A stretch of DNA of 16,534 nt from JBBTDV01 sp038042605 (lineage in GTDB: Bacteria; Bdellovibrionota; UBA1018). The position numbers and the translations under genes were made by a program. The stretch is from assembly GCA_964358645.1 (NCBI GenBank), contig CAYHPW010000053.1, positions 1 through 16,534 on the forward strand, written 5' to 3'. Each line of letters begins with the position of its first letter. Position 1 is the stretch's first letter. Below, one piece after another: positions 1 through 7,113 of this stretch. Below the pieces are notes generated by a model. It was not told where the DNA came from, searched no databases, and saw only the letters and a program-made list of their open reading frames with translations.

Positions 1-90
1 AACCTTGCCTGGAATATCGTATGCCGCGATCTCTGTCTGAACCGACGGCAAAGCCCTCTTAGAAGAGAGCTGCACTTCCTTCTGAAACAC
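1..90 (-). CDS. GHMP kinase, N-terminal fragment (probably mevalonate kinase), cut by window edge
   Basis: Only the first 30 codons are visible; the reading frame runs off base 1. The fragment ends in AAYDIPGKV. The PGKV string is the start of the N-terminal signature of GHMP-family small-molecule kinases (PGKVxLxGEHAVV in mevalonate kinase, PGKLxxxGEYAVV in phosphomevalonate kinase). The GTG start at 90-88 is chosen because a GGAGG box (97-101, minus strand) lies 6 bases upstream; the in-frame GTG at 75-73 has poor spacing. The gene overlaps the end of mvaA by 32 bases, so it is almost certainly cotranscribed and translationally coupled. Context (fni, mvaA) argues for mevalonate or phosphomevalonate kinase. 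Diphosphomevalonate decarboxylase is less likely because it lacks the PGK start. The exact member cannot be decided from 30 residues. Confidence 0.62.
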   Translation of the reverse strand, partial: MFQKEVQLSSKRALPSVQTEIAAYDIPGKV

Positions 91-1357
91 GTATCGCCTC
101 CAAAATTTCTTTCGCCTTTGTTAAATTTATGCGCTTCTCCACACGTAATACTTCCGCTAATTTCTCACGCACCTTTGGAATTTCATGAATCTCAGCTCCA
201 GCAGCAATCGCAAGATTTGCTGCATGAAGCTGCATATGCCCCTTGACTATGCCAACCGTAGCAAGCGCCTTGAGAGCACCAAGGTTTTGTACCAACCCCA
301 CCGCTGCGCAAATACGGGCCAGTTCTTCAGCCTTCGATACACCAAGCATTTTGAGGGCAACCCGTGCGACTGGATGCAATCTTGTCACGCCACCAACCGT
401 ACCAACAGACATAGGCACTTCAATATTTCCAACAAGATCCCTGCCTTTCATGTACCAATCGGTTACAGGCTGATAAACACCGCTTCTGGCGGCGTATGCA
501 TGAACACCCGACTCGACCGCCCTCCAGTCATTTCCAGTGGCAATAAGAATCGGGTCAATCCCGTTAAGAACTCCCTTGTTATGAGTCGCCGCCCTATATG
601 GATCAGATTTCGCAAAAAGGGTCGCCTCCTGAATCCCTTTTCCAACAACCGGATCAACATTGCGAACAACCACCTCCGCCGCCGCAAGTTTTGTATCAAC
701 TAGGTTTGACAAGATACAAAGACCCACTTTTTCACTCGTCAAATCCTCGATATGCGGTTTCATCGCCTCGCAAATCTGGTTAATCATATTTGCGCCCATG
801 GCGTCGCAAGGATCACAAAGAATATGCAACACCAACATAGTGCCATCTCCGGTGGAGCGGCTGACCTCCCGGATAGCGATGTCAGATACGCCACCACCCC
901 TGGAAACAAGGGCTGGCACACAAGTGTTGGCTATTTCAAGCAACGTCTCGCGTTCCTCATGTAAAATATGTCTAGTACGACCGATATCCCGTACGTACGG
1001 CAGCTGCACCTGCCCTATTATAAGGCGCCCTTTAGAATATGTTCTTATACTACCCTCTTTACGAACCCATTTTGCCGTGGCGCTGGCCGCCGCTATTATG
1101 GATGTTTCCTCCACAGCCATTGGAATAAGAATATCTCTGCTATCGATCGTAAAATTAGTTGCGACACCCAGAGGGATAGGAAAGTAACCAACCACGTTTT
1201 CAATCAGATGTTCAGCTATTTCCAGGGATACAGCTTTCTTCCCGGATAAAGTGTCAATTTCATCTTCCGTAAGGTTACAAAATTCCTTAACGCGTGATAA
1301 TCGATCACACTGGCGAAGCCGATGAAATCCTTCAGTCAGATGCCTTTTCGTGTCCAA
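59..1357 (-). CDS. mvaA: Hydroxymethylglutaryl-CoA reductase, class II
   Basis: This cytosolic enzyme reduces HMG-CoA to mevalonate (or the reverse), the committed step of the mevalonate route to isopentenyl diphosphate. The 432 residues match the usual length of class II enzymes, which lack a membrane anchor. Visible family blocks are ENVVGYFPIPLGVA (53-66), IPMAVEETS with catalytic Glu83, DAMGANMIN (185-193), NKGVLNGID with Lys261, ATGNDWRA with Asp277, and VKGHMQLHAAN with His374. These supply the Glu/Lys/Asp/His catalytic set known for the Pseudomonas mevalonii enzyme. The start is TTG; an AAGGAG box (1363-1368, minus strand) lies 5 bases upstream, and a nearby ATG at 1361 is out of frame. 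The gene overlaps fni by 22 bases and the downstream kinase by 32. In a pathway operon with isomerase and kinase, the biosynthetic direction is the likely one. Confidence 0.96.
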   Translation of the reverse strand: MDTKRHLTEGFHRLRQCDRLSRVKEFCNLTEDEIDTLSGKKAVSLEIAEHLIENVVGYFPIPLGVATNFTIDSRDILIPMAVEETSIIAAASATAKWVRKEGSIRTYSKGRLIIGQVQLPYVRDIGRTRHILHEERETLLEIANTCVPALVSRGGGVSDIAIREVSRSTGDGTMLVLHILCDPCDAMGANMINQICEAMKPHIEDLTSEKVGLCILSNLVDTKLAAAEVVVRNVDPVVGKGIQEATLFAKSDPYRAATHNKGVLNGIDPILIATGNDWRAVESGVHAYAARSGVYQPVTDWYMKGRDLVGNIEVPMSVGTVGGVTRLHPVARVALKMLGVSKAEELARICAAVGLVQNLGALKALATVGIVKGHMQLHAANLAIAAGAEIHEIPKVREKLAEVLRVEKRINLTKAKEILEAIRVSEGSAALF

Positions 1358-2418
1358 ACATTCTCCTTACTGCTTCGTAAATCCGTGGGAGTCCTATGGC
1401 CGCTGCAAAACAATGCAAGCTTGAGCTCAAACTCCTGAAGCTCCATCCATTCCCGCAATTGGTCCTGGCCGGAAAGCGCGGCTTCCAAAGCTGGCTTGGC
1501 ATAACCAGCGCAATTAGAGCCTAATGCTATCAGCTTCGCTACATCAAGTCCTGAGCGCACCCCACCGGAAGCCCAGATTTCCGTGCGCTTCCCAGAAAGT
1601 GCGGTCTTTGCAGCAAGTACGCTGTCAACCGTGGGCTCACCCCAATCCGCAAATGTCAGCGCCGCCCTAGAACGCAAGCTGCCTGCCTGTGAACGCGCGC
1701 CCTCAATTCTACCCCAGTGCGTGCCTCCAAGACCGCTTATATCCACTGCCGCAAGATTAAGCTCAGCCACTCGCTGTAACGTGCGCAAAGAAAAACCACA
1801 ACCAGTCTCTTTCAATACTACCGGGACTCCAAATCCCGACATTCCACGGCAAATCCTCGATAATGTTTCAAATGCGCCATGAAAATAGGGTGTCCCCTCC
1901 GGCTGTAATGCCTCTTGAAGAGAGTTTACATGAATAACCAGAGCTTGCGCACTCAAAGCATCCACAAGCTTGAAAAGTCTTTTCTCATCAACATCAACAA
2001 GCTGGGTAAGCCCTATATTGGCAAATATGGTCAACTGCGGCACCTGATCCCGGAAATCACGCCATTGTTTTAACCAGTCACCGGAGCTTACGGCTTCCTC
2101 TAAATCGCGCCTTTGCGAACCAACACCCATAGCCCAGCCACGTTCTAGGCAGGCACGAGCTATTACCATATTAATCCGCGGCGCATCACTACACCCGGCC
2201 GTCATCCCAGCAATATAAAATGGCGTCACACAAGCATGGCCAAGACAAATGGATTCCAAGCTTGTTTCGTCAAAATCAAAATCCGGAAGCGCCTCATGAA
2301 CCAGGCGTATGCGGTCCAAACCGCTAAGACCTGTTGCTTGATTGGCAGGATCAAGTGCGTGCTTGATATGTTCACGCTTCCGCCCTTCAAACTGCATAAT
2401 GTCCATAAAGCCGCTCAT
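1336..2418 (-). CDS. fni: Isopentenyl-diphosphate delta-isomerase, type 2 (FMN-dependent)
   Basis: This enzyme interconverts isopentenyl and dimethylallyl diphosphate using reduced FMN and Mg2+. At 360 residues it has the usual type 2 length. Family blocks in order: FEGRKREHI (10-18, the RKxxHI substrate-binding start), FYIAGMTAG (67-75), GVGSQR (98-103), FANIGLTQL (132-140), HVNSLQEALQPEG (163-175, carrying the catalytic Gln and metal-binding Glu), VPVVLKETGCGFS (198-210), VDISGLGGTHW (225-235) and ASGGVRSGLD (283-292, FMN phosphate binding). It is the first gene of the minus-strand mevalonate operon, and its last 22 bases overlap mvaA. No strong ribosome binding site precedes the ATG at 2418. 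A downstream in-frame ATG (2406) is possible, but the RKxxHI block would be retained either way. The type 2 enzyme is unrelated to the Idi of E. coli. Confidence 0.95.
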   Translation of the reverse strand: MSGFMDIMQFEGRKREHIKHALDPANQATGLSGLDRIRLVHEALPDFDFDETSLESICLGHACVTPFYIAGMTAGCSDAPRINMVIARACLERGWAMGVGSQRRDLEEAVSSGDWLKQWRDFRDQVPQLTIFANIGLTQLVDVDEKRLFKLVDALSAQALVIHVNSLQEALQPEGTPYFHGAFETLSRICRGMSGFGVPVVLKETGCGFSLRTLQRVAELNLAAVDISGLGGTHWGRIEGARSQAGSLRSRAALTFADWGEPTVDSVLAAKTALSGKRTEIWASGGVRSGLDVAKLIALGSNCAGYAKPALEAALSGQDQLREWMELQEFELKLALFCSGHRTPTDLRSSKENVWTRKGI

Positions 2419-2472
2419 ATCATATATTTATTCTGGTGGCGGGAGATTTTTCGTTTAATCATAAAGTAAGCA
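2419..2472. promoter_or_regulatory. Divergent promoter region between the mevalonate and lpt operons
   Basis: This 54-base AT-rich gap separates two divergent start codons, so it or the flanking coding sequence must hold promoters for both. On the minus strand, TATGAT (2458-2463) is a good -10 candidate, giving fni a leader of about 30 bases. The hexamer at proper -35 spacing is poor. On the plus strand no convincing -35/-10 pair was found. The inference is positional and no transcription start is claimed. Confidence 0.35.
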
Positions 2473-3570
2473 ATGAGTGACCATCAGAACAAACGATCAA
2501 GTCCTATAAGGCGACAATATCTGCGGCCACTTATAATGGCCGGCATAGTAGGCCTGATATTTACCCAGATAGTTATACTTTCCCCCTCCTCACTGGAGGA
2601 AAACGACAACAATCCATTCCCGGTTGAGCAAAGTGCACTTATTGAAGAACACTCTAATGAAAATAAAACCATACTGGCCGACGGAATCCCAAAAAATAAG
2701 ATACCTGATTACACGATAGAGAGATTCAGCTACATATCAACAAAAGAAACAGAGAAACTGTGGAAATTAACGGCGCAAAAAGCCGCGATGTACGATGACG
2801 AAAAGCTCGTACACGCGCGAAATACGAAAGCCTTCCTATTCAATCCCGAAGGAACAGCTACCGAAGTGACCGGCAGGGAGGCAAAATATTTCACTGATTC
2901 CACCAGAAACCTCGAAGTATTTGGAGAAGTTCACGCTGTTTTCCCTGACGGATTTAAAATCGAAAGCGAATACATGCTGTACAGGCCTAATGAACGTGTT
3001 CTTGAGATCCCAGAGCGTTATCTTGCGCACGGCCACGGGCCCATCATCGGTGAAAAAACCAATAAGCCAAAGACCCTTTCATTCACCAGCTATGGTCTTA
3101 TAAACTGGATATCAAAAGCGGAAATTTCACTTTTGAAAGATGTGCAACTTTCAACGAGCATGACAACAATAAGATCCGACCGCTGCATCGTTTTCCGCAA
3201 AAACAAAACGGCCCAGTTCACAATGAACCCCAAAAGGCCGGTTGACAGCCGCTTTATCACGATCAATGAGACGGATATGTTTGCCAAAGGCAGGCAGGCT
3301 GAGCTTAATTATGACAGCAATGACCAACAGGTTAAATATCTGGTGCTGCACCAAGACGTCCTGATCAAGCAAACAACTGCCAAAAACACGTTAAAGTATG
3401 CAACAGGAGGAAAAGCTGATTTCGACTCCAACCTGAATTTGATTATTCTTTCCGACTTCCCACAGGTGTATCAAGATAGTGATACTGTCACGGGAGATGT
3501 GATAAAACTTCACCGAGACAGCGATATAGTGGAAGTGGAGCACAGTAATGCATTCAGCAAAGGGAACTGA
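2473..3570 (+). CDS. lptC: LPS export periplasmic protein, LptC with C-terminal LptA/OstA-like domain
   Basis: The predicted inner-membrane-anchored bridge protein passes lipopolysaccharide from the LptBFG transporter toward the outer membrane. Residues 19-37 form one hydrophobic segment after a basic N-terminus, so the rest is periplasmic. Residues 80-180 show the LptC-like beta pattern, including the AKYF..TRNLEVFGEVHAVFPDG block (138-160). Residues 270-355 show a separate OstA/LptA pattern: KGRQAELNYDSNDQQVKYL, then GGKADFDSNLNLIILSDFP, then VTGDVIKLHRDSDIVEVE. At 365 residues it is about twice the length of E. coli LptC (191). No separate lptA lies between it and lptB, whose start overlaps its end by 23 bases. 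I infer an LptC-LptA fusion. A long LptC with extra jellyroll repeats is the alternative. Only weak ribosome-binding similarity precedes the ATG. Confidence 0.83.
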   Translation: MSDHQNKRSSPIRRQYLRPLIMAGIVGLIFTQIVILSPSSLEENDNNPFPVEQSALIEEHSNENKTILADGIPKNKIPDYTIERFSYISTKETEKLWKLTAQKAAMYDDEKLVHARNTKAFLFNPEGTATEVTGREAKYFTDSTRNLEVFGEVHAVFPDGFKIESEYMLYRPNERVLEIPERYLAHGHGPIIGEKTNKPKTLSFTSYGLINWISKAEISLLKDVQLSTSMTTIRSDRCIVFRKNKTAQFTMNPKRPVDSRFITINETDMFAKGRQAELNYDSNDQQVKYLVLHQDVLIKQTTAKNTLKYATGGKADFDSNLNLIILSDFPQVYQDSDTVTGDVIKLHRDSDIVEVEHSNAFSKGN

Positions 3571-4294
3571 GCAACATTGTCTTAGGGCCGTTGAAATACG
3601 CAAGTCCTACAAAGGCCGAAAGGTTGTTGACAATGTCACATTTGAGGTCAGATCAGGGCAGGTTATCGGACTTTTGGGCCCCAATGGCGCAGGCAAGACC
3701 ACTTCATTCTATATAATGGTTGGCCTGGTAAAGTCTGATTCGGGACAAGTTTTTCTGGACACCACGGACGTCACATCATGGCCTATGCATCGGCGCGCAC
3801 AAAACGGCATAGCCTATTTGCCGCAAGAAGCGTCAGTTTTCAGAAGAATGACAGCAGAAGATAACATAATGGCGGTACTAGAAACGCTCCCAATATCAAC
3901 AGCCGAACGTCATAGCCGCCTCCATCAACTTTTGGATGACTTTAATCTCAACTCAGTGGCTAATCAAAAAGCATACACTCTTTCCGGCGGCGAGCGGCGG
4001 CGCGTTGAAGTCGCTCGGGCATTGGCGCGTGAACCGGTATTTCTCTTGCTAGATGAGCCGTTTGCTGGAATCGATCCGATCGCTATTGCTGATATCCAGC
4101 GAATGATACAAATTCTTAAGAAAAAGCACATTGGCATTCTCATTACAGATCATAACGTTCGGGAAACATTAGAAATTTGTGATTTGGGTTATTTGCTAAA
4201 TGATGGTAAAATCTTTGAAAAAGGGACTCCGCTAGAAATAGCTAGCAGCCGCGCCGCACGTGAAACTTATTTAGGTGACAGTTTTCAGTTCTAA
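3548..4294 (+). CDS. lptB: LPS export ABC transporter ATP-binding protein LptB
   Basis: This cytosolic ATPase, with LptF and LptG (not in this window), powers LPS extraction from the inner membrane. Visible are Walker A GPNGAGKT (44-51), the Q-loop within AYLPQEASVFRRMT (89-102), which is highly characteristic of LptB, signature LSGGE (145-149) followed by RRRVEVARAL, Walker B FLLLDEP (165-171) and the switch His202 in ITDH. Its 248 residues fit the family (about 240). The ATG at 3548 has GGAG at 3537-3540, 7 bases upstream, and overlaps the lptC stop by 23 bases, implying coupled translation. It is followed after 41 bases by rpoN, the order seen in many Proteobacteria. Confidence 0.97.
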   Translation: MHSAKGTEQHCLRAVEIRKSYKGRKVVDNVTFEVRSGQVIGLLGPNGAGKTTSFYIMVGLVKSDSGQVFLDTTDVTSWPMHRRAQNGIAYLPQEASVFRRMTAEDNIMAVLETLPISTAERHSRLHQLLDDFNLNSVANQKAYTLSGGERRRVEVARALAREPVFLLLDEPFAGIDPIAIADIQRMIQILKKKHIGILITDHNVRETLEICDLGYLLNDGKIFEKGTPLEIASSRAARETYLGDSFQF

Positions 4295-4335
4295 AATTCA
4301 CAGGGGTAGAAACACGGAAGGTAATAAGTCACAAC

Positions 4336-5823
4336 ATGGCTTTAGAGATTAAACAAAGCCTCAGATTAAGTCAGCAGTTGGTGATGACACCGCAGCTTCA
4401 GCAGGCAATAAAACTTTTGCAGCTGACCCGCATGGAATTAGCCGAGGTTGTCAACCAAGAGATGATGGAAAATCCCATCCTTGAGGAACTAACAGAAACC
4501 CCCGAGGGTGAATCGGGAAACACAACTGAAAGCGGCGCCGAGAAAACAGACCCGGAAGTCGAACAAAAGCGTGATGAAGAATCCTTGGCCAAGGAAATGC
4601 CCAAAGAAGAACAGATCGTGGCCGGGAAGGACGACTTCAACTGGGAGTCTTACGTAGAAGAATTTAATTCCACTTCAAGCTCGGCTCCTTCAATGAGGGA
4701 AATAAATGAAGAGCTGCCAAGTTTTGAAAATGTCCTGACAAAAACCACATCGCTTGAAGACCACCTGGCCTGGCAGCTTTCAATGGTTACCGTAACCGAC
4801 CAGGAAAGAAAGCTTGGTGAACTGATTATCGGTAACCTCTCTGATGACGGCTACCTCAATGTAGGAGTTGAGGAACTGGCAAAAGAAGCTGAGATGGAAG
4901 CCGAGGACGCCGAAGAAGTCCTGAAAATAATTCAAAACTTCGACCCCCTCGGAGTGGGGTCAAGAAACCTCCAGGAATGCTTAAGTATCCAGGCGAAATT
5001 CATGAACCCGCGCCAGCCGCTGGTCGAAAAGATCATCGAACAGCACCTGGGTGAACTTGAGCGCAAGAATTACCAGGCGATTTCACGAAACCTAGACGTA
5101 TCACTTGAAAAAGTGATTGAAGCCACAAAGCTCATAATGGAGTTTGAACCAAAACCGGGTAGGTCATTCCATGCAAGCGACACGCAGTACATAACGCCGG
5201 ATATCTATGTCTATAAAGTCGGCAATGAATTTGTTATCGTGCTCAATGAGGACGGCATGCCCAAGCTTCGCATTTCGCCGTATTACAAGAATATCCTGGC
5301 AACCGCGCAAAAAAATCAAAACAAGGTCACAAAGGAATATGTGCAGGACAAATTGCGGTCAGCCATATGGCTTATCCGTTCCATTCACAACCGCCAGAAA
5401 ACAATCTATAAAGTAACTGACGCGATTGTCAAAAGGCAGCGTGATTTTTTTGAAAAAGGCGTACAATATCTAAAACCCATGATCCTTAAAGATGTCGCAA
5501 ACGACATTGGCATGCATGAATCGACGATTTCCCGTGTAACGACCAACAAATTCGTACACACGCCGGTCGGGATCTTCGAACTTAAGTATTTTTTCAACTC
5601 AAGCATCCATGCCGCGGATGGCGGCGATTCGCTTGCCAGCGAGGCAGTTAAAGAAAAGATACGGCAAATGATACAGAAGGAAGATCCTAAAAACCCGTTG
5701 TCAGATCAGAAAATCGTTGAACTTTTGCGAAACGACAATATAGACATAGCCCGTCGCACGGTGGCTAAGTACAGGGATATGCTTGGGATCCTCTCATCTG
5801 GAAAACGTAAAAAGCTCATATAA
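4336..5823 (+). CDS. rpoN: RNA polymerase sigma-54 factor RpoN
   Basis: This is the alternative sigma factor for -24/-12 promoters; it needs AAA+ enhancer-binding activators. Region I is typical and Gln/Leu-rich (LRLSQQLVMTPQLQQAIKLL, 9-28) and contacts activator and core. Region II (about 52-112) is strongly acidic and low in complexity. The core-binding domain follows from about residue 135. A helix-turn-helix lies in IGMHESTISRVTTNKFV, and the RpoN box ARRTVAKYRD (472-481) near the C-terminus reads the -24 element. The length of 495 is ordinary. The ATG is fixed by the conserved N-terminus, although the only purine-rich box (GGAAGG) sits about 14 bases upstream, longer than ideal. It lies 41 bases after lptB and 14 bases before hpf. 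No enhancer-binding protein is encoded in the window. Confidence 0.98.
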   Translation: MALEIKQSLRLSQQLVMTPQLQQAIKLLQLTRMELAEVVNQEMMENPILEELTETPEGESGNTTESGAEKTDPEVEQKRDEESLAKEMPKEEQIVAGKDDFNWESYVEEFNSTSSSAPSMREINEELPSFENVLTKTTSLEDHLAWQLSMVTVTDQERKLGELIIGNLSDDGYLNVGVEELAKEAEMEAEDAEEVLKIIQNFDPLGVGSRNLQECLSIQAKFMNPRQPLVEKIIEQHLGELERKNYQAISRNLDVSLEKVIEATKLIMEFEPKPGRSFHASDTQYITPDIYVYKVGNEFVIVLNEDGMPKLRISPYYKNILATAQKNQNKVTKEYVQDKLRSAIWLIRSIHNRQKTIYKVTDAIVKRQRDFFEKGVQYLKPMILKDVANDIGMHESTISRVTTNKFVHTPVGIFELKYFFNSSIHAADGGDSLASEAVKEKIRQMIQKEDPKNPLSDQKIVELLRNDNIDIARRTVAKYRDMLGILSSGKRKKLI

Positions 5824-5837
5824 ATGGAGGTAAATAA

Positions 5838-6173
5838 ATGAATCTTCAAATCAGCTTTAAACATGTTGATACCAGCGATGCACTAAGAACGTACACCGCA
5901 GAAAAGTGCCAAACACTCAAGAAATATTTTGAAGGCAAGATCTCCGTGACTTGGAACTTCAGCATCGAACGAATGAAAAAAGTCGCGCACTGTCACCTGG
6001 TGGGAAACCGCATGGATTACTTTGGTGAAGCAGAAACTGACGACTTCCATGCCTCCATTGACCAAGCATTAGAGAAAATAGAACGCCAAGTCCGCAAACA
6101 TAAGGAAATCACCAAAGATCGTTTGCATAAGACCGCCAGAAACAACTGGAAAGAAATAAAATCAGAAGAGTAA
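5838..6173 (+). CDS. hpf: Ribosome hibernation-promoting factor, short form (HPF/YfiA family)
   Basis: This small protein binds the decoding region of the 30S subunit and inactivates ribosomes in stationary phase. Its 111 residues correspond to the short form, which lacks the C-terminal dimerisation domain of long HPF. The S30AE-type start MNLQISFKHVDTSDALRTY, the basic helix, and the second half FHASIDQALEKIERQVRKHKE (about 75-95) are typical. TGGAGG ends 8 bases before the ATG. The gene sits 14 bases after rpoN, its usual place in Proteobacteria, and 21 bases before rimK, so all three probably share a transcript. Confidence 0.95.
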   Translation: MNLQISFKHVDTSDALRTYTAEKCQTLKKYFEGKISVTWNFSIERMKKVAHCHLVGNRMDYFGEAETDDFHASIDQALEKIERQVRKHKEITKDRLHKTARNNWKEIKSEE

Positions 6174-6194
6174 TTTTTTAAGAGGTGATCCCTC

Positions 6195-7079
6195 ATGCGT
6201 CTGGCTATTCTTTCCCGTAACAAGGCATTACATAGTATTAGACGGCTAACTCAAGAGGCCAGAAAAGCTAGGATTCAATGTAACGTCATAAACCCTCTGG
6301 ATTGCCATCTTGTCATTGATGGGCGAGATAGCTGCATTATAACCAGCACAAATCAGTTAAGCGACTTCGATGCGGTTTTACCAAGAATAGGCGCTTCAAT
6401 CACGGATTATGGATTGGCGGTGGTAAAACATTTTGAAACGTTAGGCGTAGTAGCAATAAATGGTTCAAAAGCAATATCAGAATCACGCGACAAGATGAGA
6501 AGTTTACAGATTCTGGCACATGCGGGGCTCCAGGTACCTAAGACTGTTTTGCTTCGTAATCTGAGAGGTCTTCGTAATGCGGTAGAAAAAGTGAATGGGA
6601 TGCCTGTGATCTTGAAAGTTTTGCAAGGCACGCAAGGTCTTGGCGTAATGCTGCTTCATACGCCTGTCGCGCTGGCATCTGTGATTGAAACAATACATAG
6701 CTTGGACCAAGACGTCATGATCCAGCAATTCATCGCCGAGGATGCGGGAAGGGATTACCGCGCATTTGTCATAGGTAACAGAGTCGCGGCAGCAATGGTG
6801 CGCACGGCACCGGATGGCGAGTTCCGATCCAATATCCACCGCGGCGGGGAGGGTCGGCCGATCAAACTTTCTACAAAATTTGAAAAAGCCGCCATTCGTG
6901 CAGTTAAGGTCCTTGGCCTTCAAATAGCTGGCGTTGACCTTATGGAGAGCAACTCTGGCCCGGTGATTCTCGAGGTTAACAGCTCCCCTGGCTTTGAAGG
7001 CGTAGAACATGCGACGGGCTTAAACATCGCCGCTCAAATAATCACTCACATCAAGCGATCCGTACGCGGACGAAGATAA
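6195..7079 (+). CDS. rimK: ATP-grasp ligase RimK (ribosomal protein S6 glutamate ligase family)
   Basis: By family, this enzyme adds glutamate residues to the C-terminus of ribosomal protein S6 using ATP. At 294 residues it is close to E. coli RimK (300). The N-terminal domain (1-100) holds the typical VLPRIGASITDYG block (61-73). The ATP-grasp part shows PVILKVLQGTQGLGVML (137-153, nucleotide-binding Lys141), DYRAFVIGNRVAAAMVR (187-203), FRSNIHRGGEG (210-220) and GVDLMES..GPVILEVNSSPGFEG (246-269) with metal-binding Glu260 and Asn262. AGAGGTG precedes the ATG. It follows hpf by 21 bases, so two ribosome-modulating proteins are linked. Related RimK paralogues use other substrates (for example LysX, or coenzyme F420 and tetrahydromethanopterin glutamylation), so the S6 target is inferred from similarity. 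Confidence 0.92.
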   Translation: MRLAILSRNKALHSIRRLTQEARKARIQCNVINPLDCHLVIDGRDSCIITSTNQLSDFDAVLPRIGASITDYGLAVVKHFETLGVVAINGSKAISESRDKMRSLQILAHAGLQVPKTVLLRNLRGLRNAVEKVNGMPVILKVLQGTQGLGVMLLHTPVALASVIETIHSLDQDVMIQQFIAEDAGRDYRAFVIGNRVAAAMVRTAPDGEFRSNIHRGGEGRPIKLSTKFEKAAIRAVKVLGLQIAGVDLMESNSGPVILEVNSSPGFEGVEHATGLNIAAQIITHIKRSVRGRR

Positions 7080-7080
7080 G

Positions 7081-7113
7081 TTAAGTGTAGCCTAGGTCAC
7101 TTAATAGATTTTT
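7081..7113 (+). terminator. Possible terminator or palindrome between convergent rimK and nrnA
   Basis: A perfect 7-base inverted repeat, TTAAGTG (7081-7087) and CACTTAA (7098-7104), encloses a 10-base loop containing the palindrome CCTAGG. A run of five T (7109-7113) follows 4 bases later on the plus strand. It starts 2 bases after the rimK stop and includes the stop codon and last codons of nrnA. The stem is AT-rich and weak, so intrinsic termination is only plausible. A protein-binding palindrome is the alternative. Confidence 0.4.

Noticed and set aside
185..1249. Several plus-strand open frames opposite mvaA
   Set aside because: They lie antisense to a gene with full family motifs, show no recognisable protein pattern and lack translation signals.
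1359..1361. ATG just upstream of the chosen mvaA TTG start
   Set aside because: It is out of frame with mvaA and only 1 base from the AAGGAG box.
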